NCBI RefSeq assembly: GCF_015351075.1
Contig: NZ_JADKRS010000003.1
Span: 248,001 to 312,000 of the forward strand
Direction: 5' to 3'
DNA from: Clavibacter sp. VKM Ac-2873
Lineage (GTDB): Bacteria > Actinomycetota > Actinomycetes > Actinomycetales > Microbacteriaceae
Length of the DNA stretch: 64,000 nucleotides
Made by a program: the position numbers and the translations under genes. The notes below the pieces were generated by a model. The model did no database searches, was not told the origin of the DNA, and saw nothing but the letters and a program-made list of their open reading frames with translations. Within the stretch, counting starts at the first letter, position 1. Each line of letters opens with the position of its first letter. Of the stretch, positions 26,667 to 34,860 are shown piece by piece.

Positions 26667-27976
26667 CCGACGCACTCCCCCGGCTCGCGATCATCGGCGC
26701 CGGCATCTCCGGCATCGCGGCCGCCTACGAGGCCCGCGACCGCGCCCGCATCGTGATGTACGAGGCCGCTGAACAGCCGGGCGGCCACGCGTGCTCCATC
26801 GACGTGGGCCACGGCATCGGCCTCGACACGGGCTTCGTCGTCTTCAACCGCCCCAACTACCCGCGCCTGGCGGCGTTCTTCGCGGAGCTGGGCGTCGAGA
26901 CGACGCCGCACCGGGGCCAGTTCACCTTCTTCGACCACGTCGGCGGCCGCGTCTACGGCTCCCCGGAGCTCGAGTCGGAGACCGAGCCCGAGGATCCGGA
27001 GCTGGCCCTGATCTGGCGCGAGTCGGCGCGCTTCGGCCGGGAGGGCCGCCGCGACTTCCTGCGCGGCCAGGCCGACATGCCGCTCCGCGAGTACCTCGAC
27101 CGGAACGGGTACGCGCGCTCGTTCCAGGACGGCTACATCGTGCGCCTCAGCACGGCCGTGTGGTCGGCCCCCTTCGACCTCGTCTGGGACATGCCCGCCG
27201 CGACCGTGATCGCGTACTTCCTCGCGCACGGCAACAGCTCGCTGGGCGGGCGGGGCGTCGGCTGGGAGACGGTCACGGGCGGATCCCGCCGGTACGTCGA
27301 CGCCGCCCTCGCGGCCATCCGGCCGGACCTCCGCCTCTCCACCCCGGTCTCCGCCGTCGCCGAGGACGCGGACGGCGTGACCGTCACGACCGCGGCGGGC
27401 GACGTCGAGCGCTTCGACGCCGTCGTGATCGCGACGCACGGCGACACCGCGCGGGGGATCCTCGCCACGCCGACCGACGGCCAGCGGCGGGCGCTCGCGG
27501 GCATCCGGTACTCCACGAGCCGCATGGTGCTGCACACCGACACGAGCGTGCTGCCCGCCGACCGCGCCCGCTGGACGAGCTGGAACTACGGCGACCACGA
27601 GGGCCCCGCCGGGCCCGTGCCGTACGTGGCCTGGTACCTCAACGAGCTCCAGGGCTTCGAGTCGGCGACCGACTACGTGGTCACGCTCGACTACGCGGGC
27701 GAGATCGCGCCCGAGCACGTCATCGCCGACCACCGGGTCCAGCACCCGATCATCGACCTGCCGCTCCGGCAGCTGCAGAAGGAGATCCACCGGCTGACCA
27801 CGAGCGACCGCGTGGCGCTGGCGGGCTCGTACTTCCACTCCTCGGACCTCGGCTGGGACGTGATCGGATCCCACGAGGCCGGGTTCACCTCCGGCACGCG
27901 CGCCGCCCGCGCGCTGCTGGCGACGCGGGCGGCGGAGACGCCGCCGGCGGTGACCGGCACGGCCGTCCCCGCCTGA
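26663..27976 (+). CDS. FAD-dependent oxidoreductase, COG2907-like
   Basis: A protein of 437 residues with a dinucleotide-binding start (LAIIGAGISGIAAAYEARDRARIVMYEAAEQPGGHACS) and the family strings LDTGFVVFNRPNYPRLAAFFAELGVET, VTGGSRRYVDA, YSTSRMVLHTD and SDLGWDVIGSHEAGFTSG. This amine-oxidase/phytoene-desaturase-like family often sits beside cyclopropane-fatty-acid synthase-like genes and has been linked to modification of unsaturated acyl chains. As last gene of the lipid operon it may desaturate, isomerise or oxygenate the product. RBS AGGAAGAGG overlaps the end of the PPTase gene. Confidence 0.85.
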   Translation: MTDALPRLAIIGAGISGIAAAYEARDRARIVMYEAAEQPGGHACSIDVGHGIGLDTGFVVFNRPNYPRLAAFFAELGVETTPHRGQFTFFDHVGGRVYGSPELESETEPEDPELALIWRESARFGREGRRDFLRGQADMPLREYLDRNGYARSFQDGYIVRLSTAVWSAPFDLVWDMPAATVIAYFLAHGNSSLGGRGVGWETVTGGSRRYVDAALAAIRPDLRLSTPVSAVAEDADGVTVTTAAGDVERFDAVVIATHGDTARGILATPTDGQRRALAGIRYSTSRMVLHTDTSVLPADRARWTSWNYGDHEGPAGPVPYVAWYLNELQGFESATDYVVTLDYAGEIAPEHVIADHRVQHPIIDLPLRQLQKEIHRLTTSDRVALAGSYFHSSDLGWDVIGSHEAGFTSGTRAARALLATRAAETPPAVTGTAVPA

Positions 27977-27994
27977 TCCGCGGACGCACGCGAG

Positions 27995-28024
27995 AGGGGC
28001 GGCGGGCCGATGCCCGCCGCCCCT
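27995..28024. terminator. Bidirectional terminator ending the lipid operon
   Basis: A perfect 13-bp stem (AGGGGCGGCGGGC with its complement) around a CGAT loop, between two convergent genes. It should end the 21.5-kb operon from the left and the exporter/ABM transcript from the right. Confidence 0.8.
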
Positions 28025-28042
28025 CCTCCGTGCCGTCGGGCG

Positions 28043-28456
28043 CTACCCCTCCGCGAGCTTCTGGTGCACGCGCGTGCGCGCGTCCGGCCACGCGGCGGGG
28101 AGCGACGTGCGCGGTGCCTCCCAGAAGACGAACACGCTCGACTTCATGCTCGCCGTCTGGCTGCGCTGCGCCGTGGCGTGCGGCTCCTGGCGCGCGTACG
28201 CGTAGATGGCGGCCTTCGACTCCCACGCCGACAGCGTCCAGAACTCGCGCTTGAGCGGCAGCGCCTGGAGCGCGACCCCGACGTTGCCGGACGCGCGACG
28301 CGCCTGCAGCCACGCCTTGATGGAGTGCACGAAGAACGCCGGCACCGCGCGCACGGTCGTGAGCTCGAACCGCGAGGCCATGATCACGACCTCGGCGGAC
28401 GCGGACGCGGAAGCGGTGCGGGATGCGGGCCCGGAGGTCCAGGGGATCATGGGCAT
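28043..28456 (-). CDS. ABM-fold (dimeric alpha-beta barrel) protein, function unknown
   Basis: A protein of 137 residues. The central part MASRFELTTVRAVPAFFVHS...FWTLSAWESKAAIYAYARQEPH has the pattern of antibiotic-biosynthesis-monooxygenase-like small proteins (strand, helix, F/Y-W-T-x-S-x-W). No cofactor site can be named. The first 25 residues are low-complexity; GGAGG eight bases before the ATG at 28456 supports that start, but the ATG at 28381 begins the conserved part. It follows the exporter gene by 13 bases and is probably co-transcribed with it. Confidence 0.65.
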   Translation of the reverse strand: MPMIPWTSGPASRTASASASAEVVIMASRFELTTVRAVPAFFVHSIKAWLQARRASGNVGVALQALPLKREFWTLSAWESKAAIYAYARQEPHATAQRSQTASMKSSVFVFWEAPRTSLPAAWPDARTRVHQKLAEG

Positions 28457-28469
28457 GGTCGTTCCTCCA

Positions 28470-29939
28470 TCACACGGTGGCGCCCGCGCGGGCGGGCCGG
28501 GCCGGGTCGGCGACGGCGTCGCCTCCGGTGCTGCTCGGGGTCGGTGCGGCCGCGGGCCGGGCGGCGCGCGGCAGGGCGAACATGGCGATGGCGCCCACGC
28601 CCGTGATGATCCCGCACGTGAGGAGCGCGGGGCGCATCCCGTCCACGAAGGGCTGGCCGGGCAGGTAGTCGCCGTTGCCGACGAAGATCGCGGTGGCCAG
28701 GGCGATGCCGACGGCCATGCCGAGCTGGCGGAGCGTGCTGTTCACGCTCGACGCGATCCCGTGCTCCGACTCCCGGCGCCCCATGAGCACCGCGTTGGCG
28801 AGCGGCGCGAAGGTGAGCCCCATGCCGATGCCCGCGACGATCATCGGGACCACGACGGTGCCGTACTCGGTCTGCGCCTCCACCACGGAGGCGATGACGA
28901 GGATCGCGCCCGCCTGGAGCGCCAGCCCCACGATGAGCACGGGCTTCACGCCGAACCGCTGCACGATGAACCCGCTGAGCGGCGCGACGACCATGGGCGC
29001 GAGCGTCCACGGCGCGGCGCGGAGGCCGGCCTCGAGCGCGCCGTACCCCATCGACACCTGCAGGAACTGGCTGAGCAGGAAGATCGCGCCGAAGACGCCG
29101 GCGCTGAACAGCAGGCCGCCCACGTTGGCGAGCGCGAAGGCGCGCTCGCGGAAGAAGCGCAGCGGCAGGAACGCGCGCGGGCTGCGGTGCTCGTGCCAGA
29201 TGAAGGCGGCGAGCCCCGCGGCCGAGATGGCGAACGCGCCGACGATCTCCGGGGCCGACCAGCCGCGCTCCTCCCCCTCGACGACCGCCCAGATGAGCGG
29301 GAGGGTGAACACGATGCCGAGGACGGATCCGGCGCCGTCGAAGCCGAGGCCGGTGCCCTTCGACTCCCGCAGCGCGAGCGCCACGAGCACGAGGGTCACG
29401 ACGCCGATGGGCACGTTGAGCCAGAAGATGCCGGGCCACGTGAAGCCCTCCACGACGGCGCCGCCGATGATGGGTCCCGCCGCGATGCCGAGGCCGTTGA
29501 CGCCGCCCCACACGCCGATCGCGATGGGCCGGATCTTCGGCGTGGTCGACGCGGAGACGAGGGCGAGGGAGAGCGGGACGATGCCCGCGGCGCCGAGGCC
29601 CTGCAGCGCCCGGGCCGCGATGAGCATCTCGGAGCTGGTCGCCAGCGCCGCGGCCATCGACGCGACCGTGAAGAGCGCGACGCCGCCGAGGAACACCCGG
29701 CGGCGGCCGATCCGGTCGCCGAGCGCCGCGACGGGGAGCATGAACGCGGTGAACACCACGCTGTACGAGTTGACGAACCACTGCAGCTGCTCGACGGTCG
29801 CGTCGAGGTCCTGCTTGATGATCGGCAGCGCGAAGGTCATGACGAGGCTGTCGAGGGCTGCCATGAACATCGGCAGGGACGCCGCGGTGACGGCGAGGAC
29901 CACTCCGCGAGGCGGGCGGTCGGCGAGTTCGCGGGACAT
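28470..29939 (-). CDS. MFS drug-export permease, DHA2 (14-helix) family
   Basis: A membrane protein of 489 residues. It starts with PMFMAALDSLVMTFALPIIKQDL (DHA2 motif D1), then ALGDRIGRRRVFLGG (motif A) and ARALQGLGAAGIVPLSLALV (motif C region), with about 14 hydrophobic segments. Such proton-driven exporters expel drugs or metabolites. GGGGAG before the ATG at 29939 fixes the start. Because it lies tail-to-tail with the lipid operon it could handle a related compound, but it is not in that operon. Confidence 0.9.
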   Translation of the reverse strand: MSRELADRPPRGVVLAVTAASLPMFMAALDSLVMTFALPIIKQDLDATVEQLQWFVNSYSVVFTAFMLPVAALGDRIGRRRVFLGGVALFTVASMAAALATSSEMLIAARALQGLGAAGIVPLSLALVSASTTPKIRPIAIGVWGGVNGLGIAAGPIIGGAVVEGFTWPGIFWLNVPIGVVTLVLVALALRESKGTGLGFDGAGSVLGIVFTLPLIWAVVEGEERGWSAPEIVGAFAISAAGLAAFIWHEHRSPRAFLPLRFFRERAFALANVGGLLFSAGVFGAIFLLSQFLQVSMGYGALEAGLRAAPWTLAPMVVAPLSGFIVQRFGVKPVLIVGLALQAGAILVIASVVEAQTEYGTVVVPMIVAGIGMGLTFAPLANAVLMGRRESEHGIASSVNSTLRQLGMAVGIALATAIFVGNGDYLPGQPFVDGMRPALLTCGIITGVGAIAMFALPRAARPAAAPTPSSTGGDAVADPARPARAGATV

Positions 29940-29965
29940 CGGTCTCCCCTGATAGGTGGTGGGCG

Positions 29966-29998
29966 GACATGTGGATAGTAGCACTTCCTAGTTGACGC
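29966..29998 (-). promoter_or_regulatory. Putative exporter promoter
   Basis: The minus strand reads TAGGAAGTGCTACTATCC, with TACTAT as a plausible -10 about 35 bases before the start. TAG...CTA arms make a weak dyad. The GATAGT string on the plus strand (29974-29979) also occurs in the MerR promoter dyad; a shared regulator is only a possibility. Confidence 0.3.
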
Positions 29999-30058
29999 CG
30001 ACAGGGCCGGATCGCGCACGCAGGGGCCGCCGCCCTGGCCGCGACCGCGTGCCGCCGG

Positions 30059-30064
30059 TACCGT
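30059..30064 (+). promoter_or_regulatory. -10 box of leaderless DUF4287 transcript
   Basis: TACCGT, six bases before the ATG at 30071, no ribosome site. Confidence 0.45.
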
Positions 30065-30070
30065 CGCCGC

Positions 30071-30322
30071 ATGAACGCCCACGGCATCGTCGCCCCGCCC
30101 CCGCCGCCGGACGGGCGGAAGGCGAAGGGACCCGCCTCCTACTTCCCGAGCATCGAGACGACGTACGGTCAGCCCGTGCAGCACTGGATCGACCTCGCCG
30201 ACGCGCGCCTCGACGACGAGACGCACATGCAGGTCGTCGCCTGGCTGAAGGCCGAGCACGGCCTCGGGCACGGGCACGCGAACGCGGTCGTCGCGTTCGT
30301 GAAGGCGGCGCGCGCCGCCTGA
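30071..30322 (+). CDS. DUF4287 domain protein
   Basis: A small cytoplasmic protein of 83 residues. It carries the conserved DUF4287 signature GPASYFPSIETTYGQPVQHWIDL and HMQVVAWLKAEHGLGHGHANAVVAFVKAA. The family is widespread in actinobacteria and often sits beside, or is fused to, DUF5655; the function is unknown. Confidence 0.85.
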   Translation: MNAHGIVAPPPPPDGRKAKGPASYFPSIETTYGQPVQHWIDLADARLDDETHMQVVAWLKAEHGLGHGHANAVVAFVKAARAA

Positions 30323-30415
30323 CGCGCGCCCTACCTCATCGAGCGCCCGCGCGCGCGGATCATCCCGAGCGGGCCGCGTCTCCCCAGGCCGCCGCCGCTT
30401 CTCCGCGCGGGGGGT

Positions 30416-30421
30416 TAGCGT
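30416..30421 (+). promoter_or_regulatory. -10 box of leaderless glycosyltransferase transcript
   Basis: TAGCGT, eight bases before the ATG at 30430, no ribosome site in between. Confidence 0.4.
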
Positions 30422-30429
30422 CAGCCGCG

Positions 30430-31629
30430 ATGAACACGCTCCGCCCCCTCCTCGTGATGGACTACGCCTTCTCCTACCTCGGTGGGGCCCAGACGGCCGT
30501 CGTCCAGCAGGCGCTCGCGCTCGCGCGCGCGGGCCACGCGGTCACCGTCGCGGCACCCGACGCGACCTCCGTCCGCGAGCTGCACGGCACGGGCATCGCC
30601 CTGCACGACGTCGCGCCCACCCTGCCCGTGCCCCTCCTCGGCCTGCCGGTGATCCGCGCCGACGCCGCCACCCGTCGCGACCTCGGCGCGCTGATGGAGG
30701 CGGCCGGCACCGACCTCATCCTCACCCACTCCGAGCACGGGCTGGCCGCGACCACGCTCCGGCTCGGGCGCGAGCGGGGGATCCCGACCCTGCACACCGT
30801 GCACACCTTCTTCCTGCGCGGCCCGGCCTGGGGCGCGTGCCTCGCCCCCGCCGTCACGGCCGTCCACCGCATGATGACCGGGCTGCCGGATCCGCGGGTG
30901 CGGCTGGCCCCCCGCCGCCTCGACAGCGCCCTCCGCGGCATGACCCTCGCCGTCTGCCGCGAGGCCGACCTCGTGATCTCCCCCTCCGCGCACCAGGCCG
31001 TCGCCCTCCGGCGCGCGGGCCTGCCCGCCGTCGAGGTGCTGTCCAACACGAGCTGCACCGCGCGCGGGGCGTCCGCCGAGCTCCCCGCGAGCGGCGCGCT
31101 GCGGCTCGTCTGGGCGGCGCGGTTCGCGCCCGAGAAGCGTCTCGACGTGATGCTCGAGGCGATGGCGCTGGTCGCCGAGAGGAGCGGGCCGGACGCCGTC
31201 CACCTCGACCTCGCGGGCGGCCGGCCGCGCGGCGTCACCCCGCCCGGCGTCACCGCGCACGGCCGGGTGTCGACCGCCACGGTCACCGCGCTCCTCCGCG
31301 GGGCGCACGCGGCCGTGATCACGTCGCTGGGCTACGACAACCAGCCGATGATCGCCATGGAGGCCTTCGCGGAGGGGCGCCCCGCGCTCGTCAGCGACGC
31401 CGTCCTCGCCGCGGAGTTCTGCGGGGCCGCGCTGCTCGCGGACGGCACGGACGCGGAGGGGCTGGCCACGACGATCCTCCGGATGGCCGGCGACCGGCGC
31501 CTCCTCGACGCCCCCGCCGGGGAGGCGCGTCGGCTCGCCGCCGCCGTCGCCCCCGCCGCGCACGCGCGCGCCGTCGAGCAGGCGTGCCGTCGCGTGGGCG
31601 GCGCGCGGCGCGGATCGGCCTCCGCGTGA
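30430..31629 (+). CDS. Glycosyltransferase, GT4-like
   Basis: A protein of 399 residues with the GT-B fold. The acceptor half begins LLVMDYAFSYLGGAQTAVVQQALALARAGHAVTV; the donor half has LRLVWAARFAPEKRLDVMLEAMALV and ends in YDNQPMIAMEAFAEGRPALVSD, where a Glu is expected to bind the nucleotide sugar. It probably builds a surface glycan or glycolipid; no sugar or acceptor can be named. It is coupled (GTGA) to a downstream Pr6Pr-type membrane protein, which suggests work at the membrane. Confidence 0.85.
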   Translation: MNTLRPLLVMDYAFSYLGGAQTAVVQQALALARAGHAVTVAAPDATSVRELHGTGIALHDVAPTLPVPLLGLPVIRADAATRRDLGALMEAAGTDLILTHSEHGLAATTLRLGRERGIPTLHTVHTFFLRGPAWGACLAPAVTAVHRMMTGLPDPRVRLAPRRLDSALRGMTLAVCREADLVISPSAHQAVALRRAGLPAVEVLSNTSCTARGASAELPASGALRLVWAARFAPEKRLDVMLEAMALVAERSGPDAVHLDLAGGRPRGVTPPGVTAHGRVSTATVTALLRGAHAAVITSLGYDNQPMIAMEAFAEGRPALVSDAVLAAEFCGAALLADGTDAEGLATTILRMAGDRRLLDAPAGEARRLAAAVAPAAHARAVEQACRRVGGARRGSASA

Positions 31630-32402
31630 GCCGGGTGACCGCGCGACCGGGGGCGCCGGCCGACAGCGGGGCCGCGATCGTGGGATCCTCGTCCGTGCGC
31701 ATCCTCCTCTCCGTCGTCCGCATCGCCACCGCGATCGCCGCCGTCGTGGGCGTCATCGCCCAGTACCACGTCAACTACGCCTACTGGCAGGACATCGGCG
31801 TCACCGGCATCGCCGGCAAGTCGCTCGACTTCGCCCTCTTCTTCACCGTCGACGCGAACCTGCTCGGCGCGGTCGTGCTGATCGTCGGCGGCGTGCGGCT
31901 CGCGCGGGGCCGCGTGGCGGATCCGGGGGTCGGCTGGGTCACGCTGCGCCTCGCGTCCACCGTCTACCTCGTCATCACCGGCATCGTCTGGAACCTGCTG
32001 CTGCGCGGCCAGCCCCAGCCGGAGCCCCTCAAGCTCGACTGGGCCGACCAGATCGTGCACGTCGCCGTGCCGCTGATCGTGCTGCTCGACTGGATCATCG
32101 CGCCCGACCGCCGGCCGCTCCGCGCGGGCGCCATCGGCCGCGTCATCGCGTTCCCCCTCGCCTGGATCCTCGTCACGCTCCTCCGCGGCCCGTTCACCGG
32201 CGACGAGGTCTTCCGCACCGCCACCTACTACCCCTACGGGTTCCTGAACCCGGACTCGTCGCCCGGCGGGTACGGCACGGTCGCCGCGTACGTGGTGGGC
32301 CTCACGCTCGCGGTCTGCGCGATCACGGGCGCGCTCATCCTCGTCTCGCGGCTCCGCGCCCCGACCGCCCCGCGCCGGGCCGCGGACCCCGCTATACGCT
32401 GA
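31626..32402 (+). CDS. Pr6Pr-family membrane protein
   Basis: A protein of 258 residues with six predicted membrane helices and the family landmarks VDANLLGAVVLIVGG, YLVITGIVWNLLL, DQIVHVAVPLIVLLDWII and YYPYGFLNPDSSPGGYG. Members of this FAR-17a/AIG1-like group are found throughout actinobacteria with no assigned reaction. The GTG start overlaps the glycosyltransferase stop by four bases, so the two are a unit. Confidence 0.8.
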   Translation: MSRVTARPGAPADSGAAIVGSSSVRILLSVVRIATAIAAVVGVIAQYHVNYAYWQDIGVTGIAGKSLDFALFFTVDANLLGAVVLIVGGVRLARGRVADPGVGWVTLRLASTVYLVITGIVWNLLLRGQPQPEPLKLDWADQIVHVAVPLIVLLDWIIAPDRRPLRAGAIGRVIAFPLAWILVTLLRGPFTGDEVFRTATYYPYGFLNPDSSPGGYGTVAAYVVGLTLAVCAITGALILVSRLRAPTAPRRAADPAIR

Positions 32403-32455
32403 GCAGGCGCCCGGCCGACGACCCGGCCCGCGCCGCCCGACCTCGAGGAGCCGCC

Positions 32456-33478
32456 ATCCCGACCATGCGAGAGGTCGCCGCGCGCGCGGGGGTCTCGATC
32501 GCCACGGTCTCCTTCGTCGTCAACGGCACCAAGGCCGTCTCCGCGCCGACGCGGCGCGCCGTCACCGAGGCGATGGAGGAGCTCGGCTACCGCAACAACG
32601 TCGTGGCCCGCGCGCTCGCCAGCAAGCGCACCCGCATCGTCGCGCTGCTGTTCCCCGCCGACGTGCAGCGCCTCAGCCGCATCGCCCTCGAGATCTTCAT
32701 GAGCGCCGCCACGCGCGCGTCGGAGCTCGGCTACCACCTCGTGCTCTGGCCCACGGGCACGTCGCCCGACGACGTGTCCGACCTCGTGAGCGGCCGGCTC
32801 GTCGACGGCGTGATCGTGATGGAGGTGCGCATGGACGACGCGCGCATCCGGGAGCTCGCCGCGCTCGACGTGCCGTTCGTCTCCATCGGGCGCACCGCCG
32901 AGACACGCGACCTGCCGTTCGTCGACATGGACTTCGCGCGCACGGTCGCCGACGGCCTCGACCACCTGCACGGCCTCGGCCACCGCCGGTTCGGGCTCCT
33001 GGTGGAGGACCTCGAGGGCGGGCCGCTGCGCGGATACGGCCCGACGACGCGCACCGAGCGGGCGTTCCTCGGGGAGACGGCGGCGCGCGGGCTCGGCGGA
33101 CGGGTCGCCCGGTGCGCGCCGACGCCCGCGGGAGGACGCGCGGCGGCGGGCGAGCTGCTGGCGGCGGATCCGGGGATCACGGCGATCCTGCTCCTCAACG
33201 ACCCGGCGGCGCGCGGCCTCATCTCGGGGTTCGACGCGGCGGGGCGACGGGTCCCGGACGACGTCTCGATCCTGTCGCTCGCGTCGTCCGCCGAGGCGGG
33301 CGCGCTCGTCGAGCCCGCTCTCAGCACCATGGACGCGCCCGGCCAGGAGCTCGGCCGCCTCGCCGTCGAGATGCTGCTCGCGCGGCTCGACGGCACGGCC
33401 GCGGAGCTGCCGCACGCGCTGCTGCCGTGCCCGCTGCACGTGGCCGCGTCGACCGGTCCGGCGCCGGCCGCCCGCTGA
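32456..33478 (+). CDS. LacI-family transcriptional regulator
   Basis: About 340 residues. The LacI DNA-binding head is MREVAARAGVSIATVSFVVNGTKAVSAPTRRAVTEAMEELGYRNN, followed by a periplasmic-binding-protein-like sugar domain (RIVALLFP..., GHRRFGLLVEDLEGG, DPAARGLISGFDAAGRRVPDDVSILSL). The canonical ATG is at 32465, but the Shine-Dalgarno GAGGAG (32445-32450) is ideally placed for the in-frame ATC at 32456, which would give the typical N-terminus xPTMREVA. No sugar genes are adjacent, so the ligand is unknown. Confidence 0.85.
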   Translation: MPTMREVAARAGVSIATVSFVVNGTKAVSAPTRRAVTEAMEELGYRNNVVARALASKRTRIVALLFPADVQRLSRIALEIFMSAATRASELGYHLVLWPTGTSPDDVSDLVSGRLVDGVIVMEVRMDDARIRELAALDVPFVSIGRTAETRDLPFVDMDFARTVADGLDHLHGLGHRRFGLLVEDLEGGPLRGYGPTTRTERAFLGETAARGLGGRVARCAPTPAGGRAAAGELLAADPGITAILLLNDPAARGLISGFDAAGRRVPDDVSILSLASSAEAGALVEPALSTMDAPGQELGRLAVEMLLARLDGTAAELPHALLPCPLHVAASTGPAPAAR

Positions 33479-33512
33479 GGCGCGGGCGACCGGCTAGCGG
33501 CTGCGGCTGCGG

Positions 33513-34193
33513 TCAGCCGAGCGCGTGATCCGCGGCGACCCGCTCCGGCAGGACGTCGCCCTGCTCGTGGTCGACCCGCGCGAACGTCGCCGACGGTCCC
33601 GATGCGGCGTCCGCCCCGGTGCCCTGGTCCGGAGCCGCGAAGATCCCGGCGGAGCCGCCCGTCACGAACCACTGGGTGGCCGCGTCGCCCGGCAGGCGCG
33701 AGGGCCGCAGGTAGAGGAGGTACGTGGATCCGCTCGCCAGCATCGCCGCCGGGCCCGGCTGCGCCGCCGTGCCGATCTGCCGCACCTCGATCTCGTTGCC
33801 GGCCGCGACGCCGCGCGCGGTCTTCGCGACTGACGTGACCCGCACCGTCGAGACCGTGGCCGGGGCGCTCGGCCCGAGGTCGGCCACCTCGCGCTGCGCG
33901 ACGACGGTGCCCGTGACGACCTCGACGCTGTCGTCCGCGAGCGCGGAGAGCGAGGCGTAGAGGGTGTGGCGGGATCCGTGGGTGTGCGATCCCGGCCCCG
34001 CTTCCATCGGCATGTCCATGCCGGGGTCCATCGGCGCCGCCACGGAGGCGTCGCCCGCGGGGGCGTCCGGGGAGGCCCCCGTGGGCGCGGCGGCGCAGCC
34101 GGCCAGCAGGAGCACGCCGGCTCCCAGGGCGAGGGCGGCGACGCGGATCGTCGGTGCGGTCGTGGACGTGTTCGTGTTCATGCGCGTGCCCAT
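33513..34193 (-). CDS. His/Met-rich lipoprotein, protease-linked
   Basis: A protein of 226 residues (214 if the ATG at 34181 is used). The type II signal ends in the lipobox LLLAGC. After it comes a Gly/Pro/Met/His segment (MDPGMDMPMEAGPG then SHTHGSRH) that could bind a metal, and then a beta-rich domain with DDSVEVVTGTVVAQREVADLG and GSTYLLYLRPS. No known family was recognised. The ATG at 34193 overlaps the stop of the upstream metalloprotease (ATGA), so it is likely a surface partner or substrate-handling factor for it. Confidence 0.72.
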   Translation of the reverse strand: MGTRMNTNTSTTAPTIRVAALALGAGVLLLAGCAAAPTGASPDAPAGDASVAAPMDPGMDMPMEAGPGSHTHGSRHTLYASLSALADDSVEVVTGTVVAQREVADLGPSAPATVSTVRVTSVAKTARGVAAGNEIEVRQIGTAAQPGPAAMLASGSTYLLYLRPSRLPGDAATQWFVTGGSAGIFAAPDQGTGADAASGPSATFARVDHEQGDVLPERVAADHALG

Positions 34194-34756
34194 CAGTAGA
34201 GGGAGTCGATCCCGGCGACCTCGTCGTCGGTGAGGCCGGACACGCCGTCGTCGTAGGCGTCGGATGCCCGGTAGTACATGACGTGGTCGATCCCCGGCAC
34301 GTGGGCGAGCCCGAGGACGTGCCCCGTCTCGTGCTCCCACACCACCTTCAGCCGGGTGGTGGGCATCGAGTCGTCGAGGTACTCGGTGTTGAGGTGCATC
34401 GACGCCGTGTACGTGTGGTCGTCGCCGTCGTAGCTCCAGGTCGAGTAGCCCTCGTAGCCGTCGTCCCCCGCGTCGATGACCTGCGCGCTCCACGGCGAGC
34501 CCGTCGTGTCCGCGGTGGTGACGGACGCGTCGGTGCGCGCGGTGTACTCGGCGGCCGCGTCGCCGAGGGCGTCGTGGAACGCGCCCGCGGGCACCGCGGT
34601 CGTGTCCACCGTCAGCTTCGCGGTGGGCCAGTGCGGGCCCTCCCGGTTGAAGGCCTGGGCGGGAGCGGCGACGGCGAGCGCGGCCAGCGCGGCGAGGGCC
34701 GCGGTGGCGAGCAGGGTGACGCGGCCGCGTCGGCGGGCAGGGGCAGGTGACCTCAT
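34193..34756 (-). CDS. Secreted matrixin-like zinc metalloprotease
   Basis: A protein of 187 residues with a signal peptide (VTLLATAALAALAALAVAAPAQA) and the extended zinc motif HETGHVLGLAH of the metzincin/matrixin clan, followed by a Met-turn-like VMYY. Before it are VDTTAVPAGAFHDALGDAAAEYTART and STWSYDGDDHTYTASMHLNTEYLD. It is about the size of a bare catalytic domain, without a propeptide with a cysteine switch. GGAGG precedes the ATG. It would act outside the cell; the lipoprotein gene follows in the same transcript. Confidence 0.85.
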   Translation of the reverse strand: MRSPAPARRRGRVTLLATAALAALAALAVAAPAQAFNREGPHWPTAKLTVDTTAVPAGAFHDALGDAAAEYTARTDASVTTADTTGSPWSAQVIDAGDDGYEGYSTWSYDGDDHTYTASMHLNTEYLDDSMPTTRLKVVWEHETGHVLGLAHVPGIDHVMYYRASDAYDDGVSGLTDDEVAGIDSLY

Positions 34757-34860
34757 GGGACCTCCGGGGATGTGGAGCAGGTGCATCCCGGCGTCCCCGC
34801 CCGTGCCTCCCCGCGGCCCGAAGGTAGGGCCCACCCGTCCGCCCGCGCGCGGATCCCTCC

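Larger units (their letters stand above)
6415..27976 (+). other. Pfa-like (PUFA-synthase-type) secondary lipid biosynthesis operon
   Basis: Nine same-strand genes. Most junctions are stop/start overlaps of 1-8 bases (ATGA at 7561, 13812, 22314 and 26663), so they form one translationally coupled unit. Order: ACP, alpha/beta-hydrolase, PfaA-like, PfaC/PfaB-like fusion, PfaD-like, two acyl-CoA dehydrogenase-like proteins, PPTase, flavoprotein. The KS-CLF-DH-DH and PfaD components separate it from ordinary type I PKS and from enediyne PKS. The product cannot be read from sequence. Confidence 0.85.

Noticed and set aside
6415-27976. Enediyne or ordinary type I modular polyketide cluster
   Set aside because: The KS-CLF-DH-DH protein with PfaC-like TTEYDVPLDAWYLVD, the LGIDSIKRVEI carrier motif and a PfaD-type reductase point to the PUFA-synthase class; no enediyne accessory genes or modules are present.
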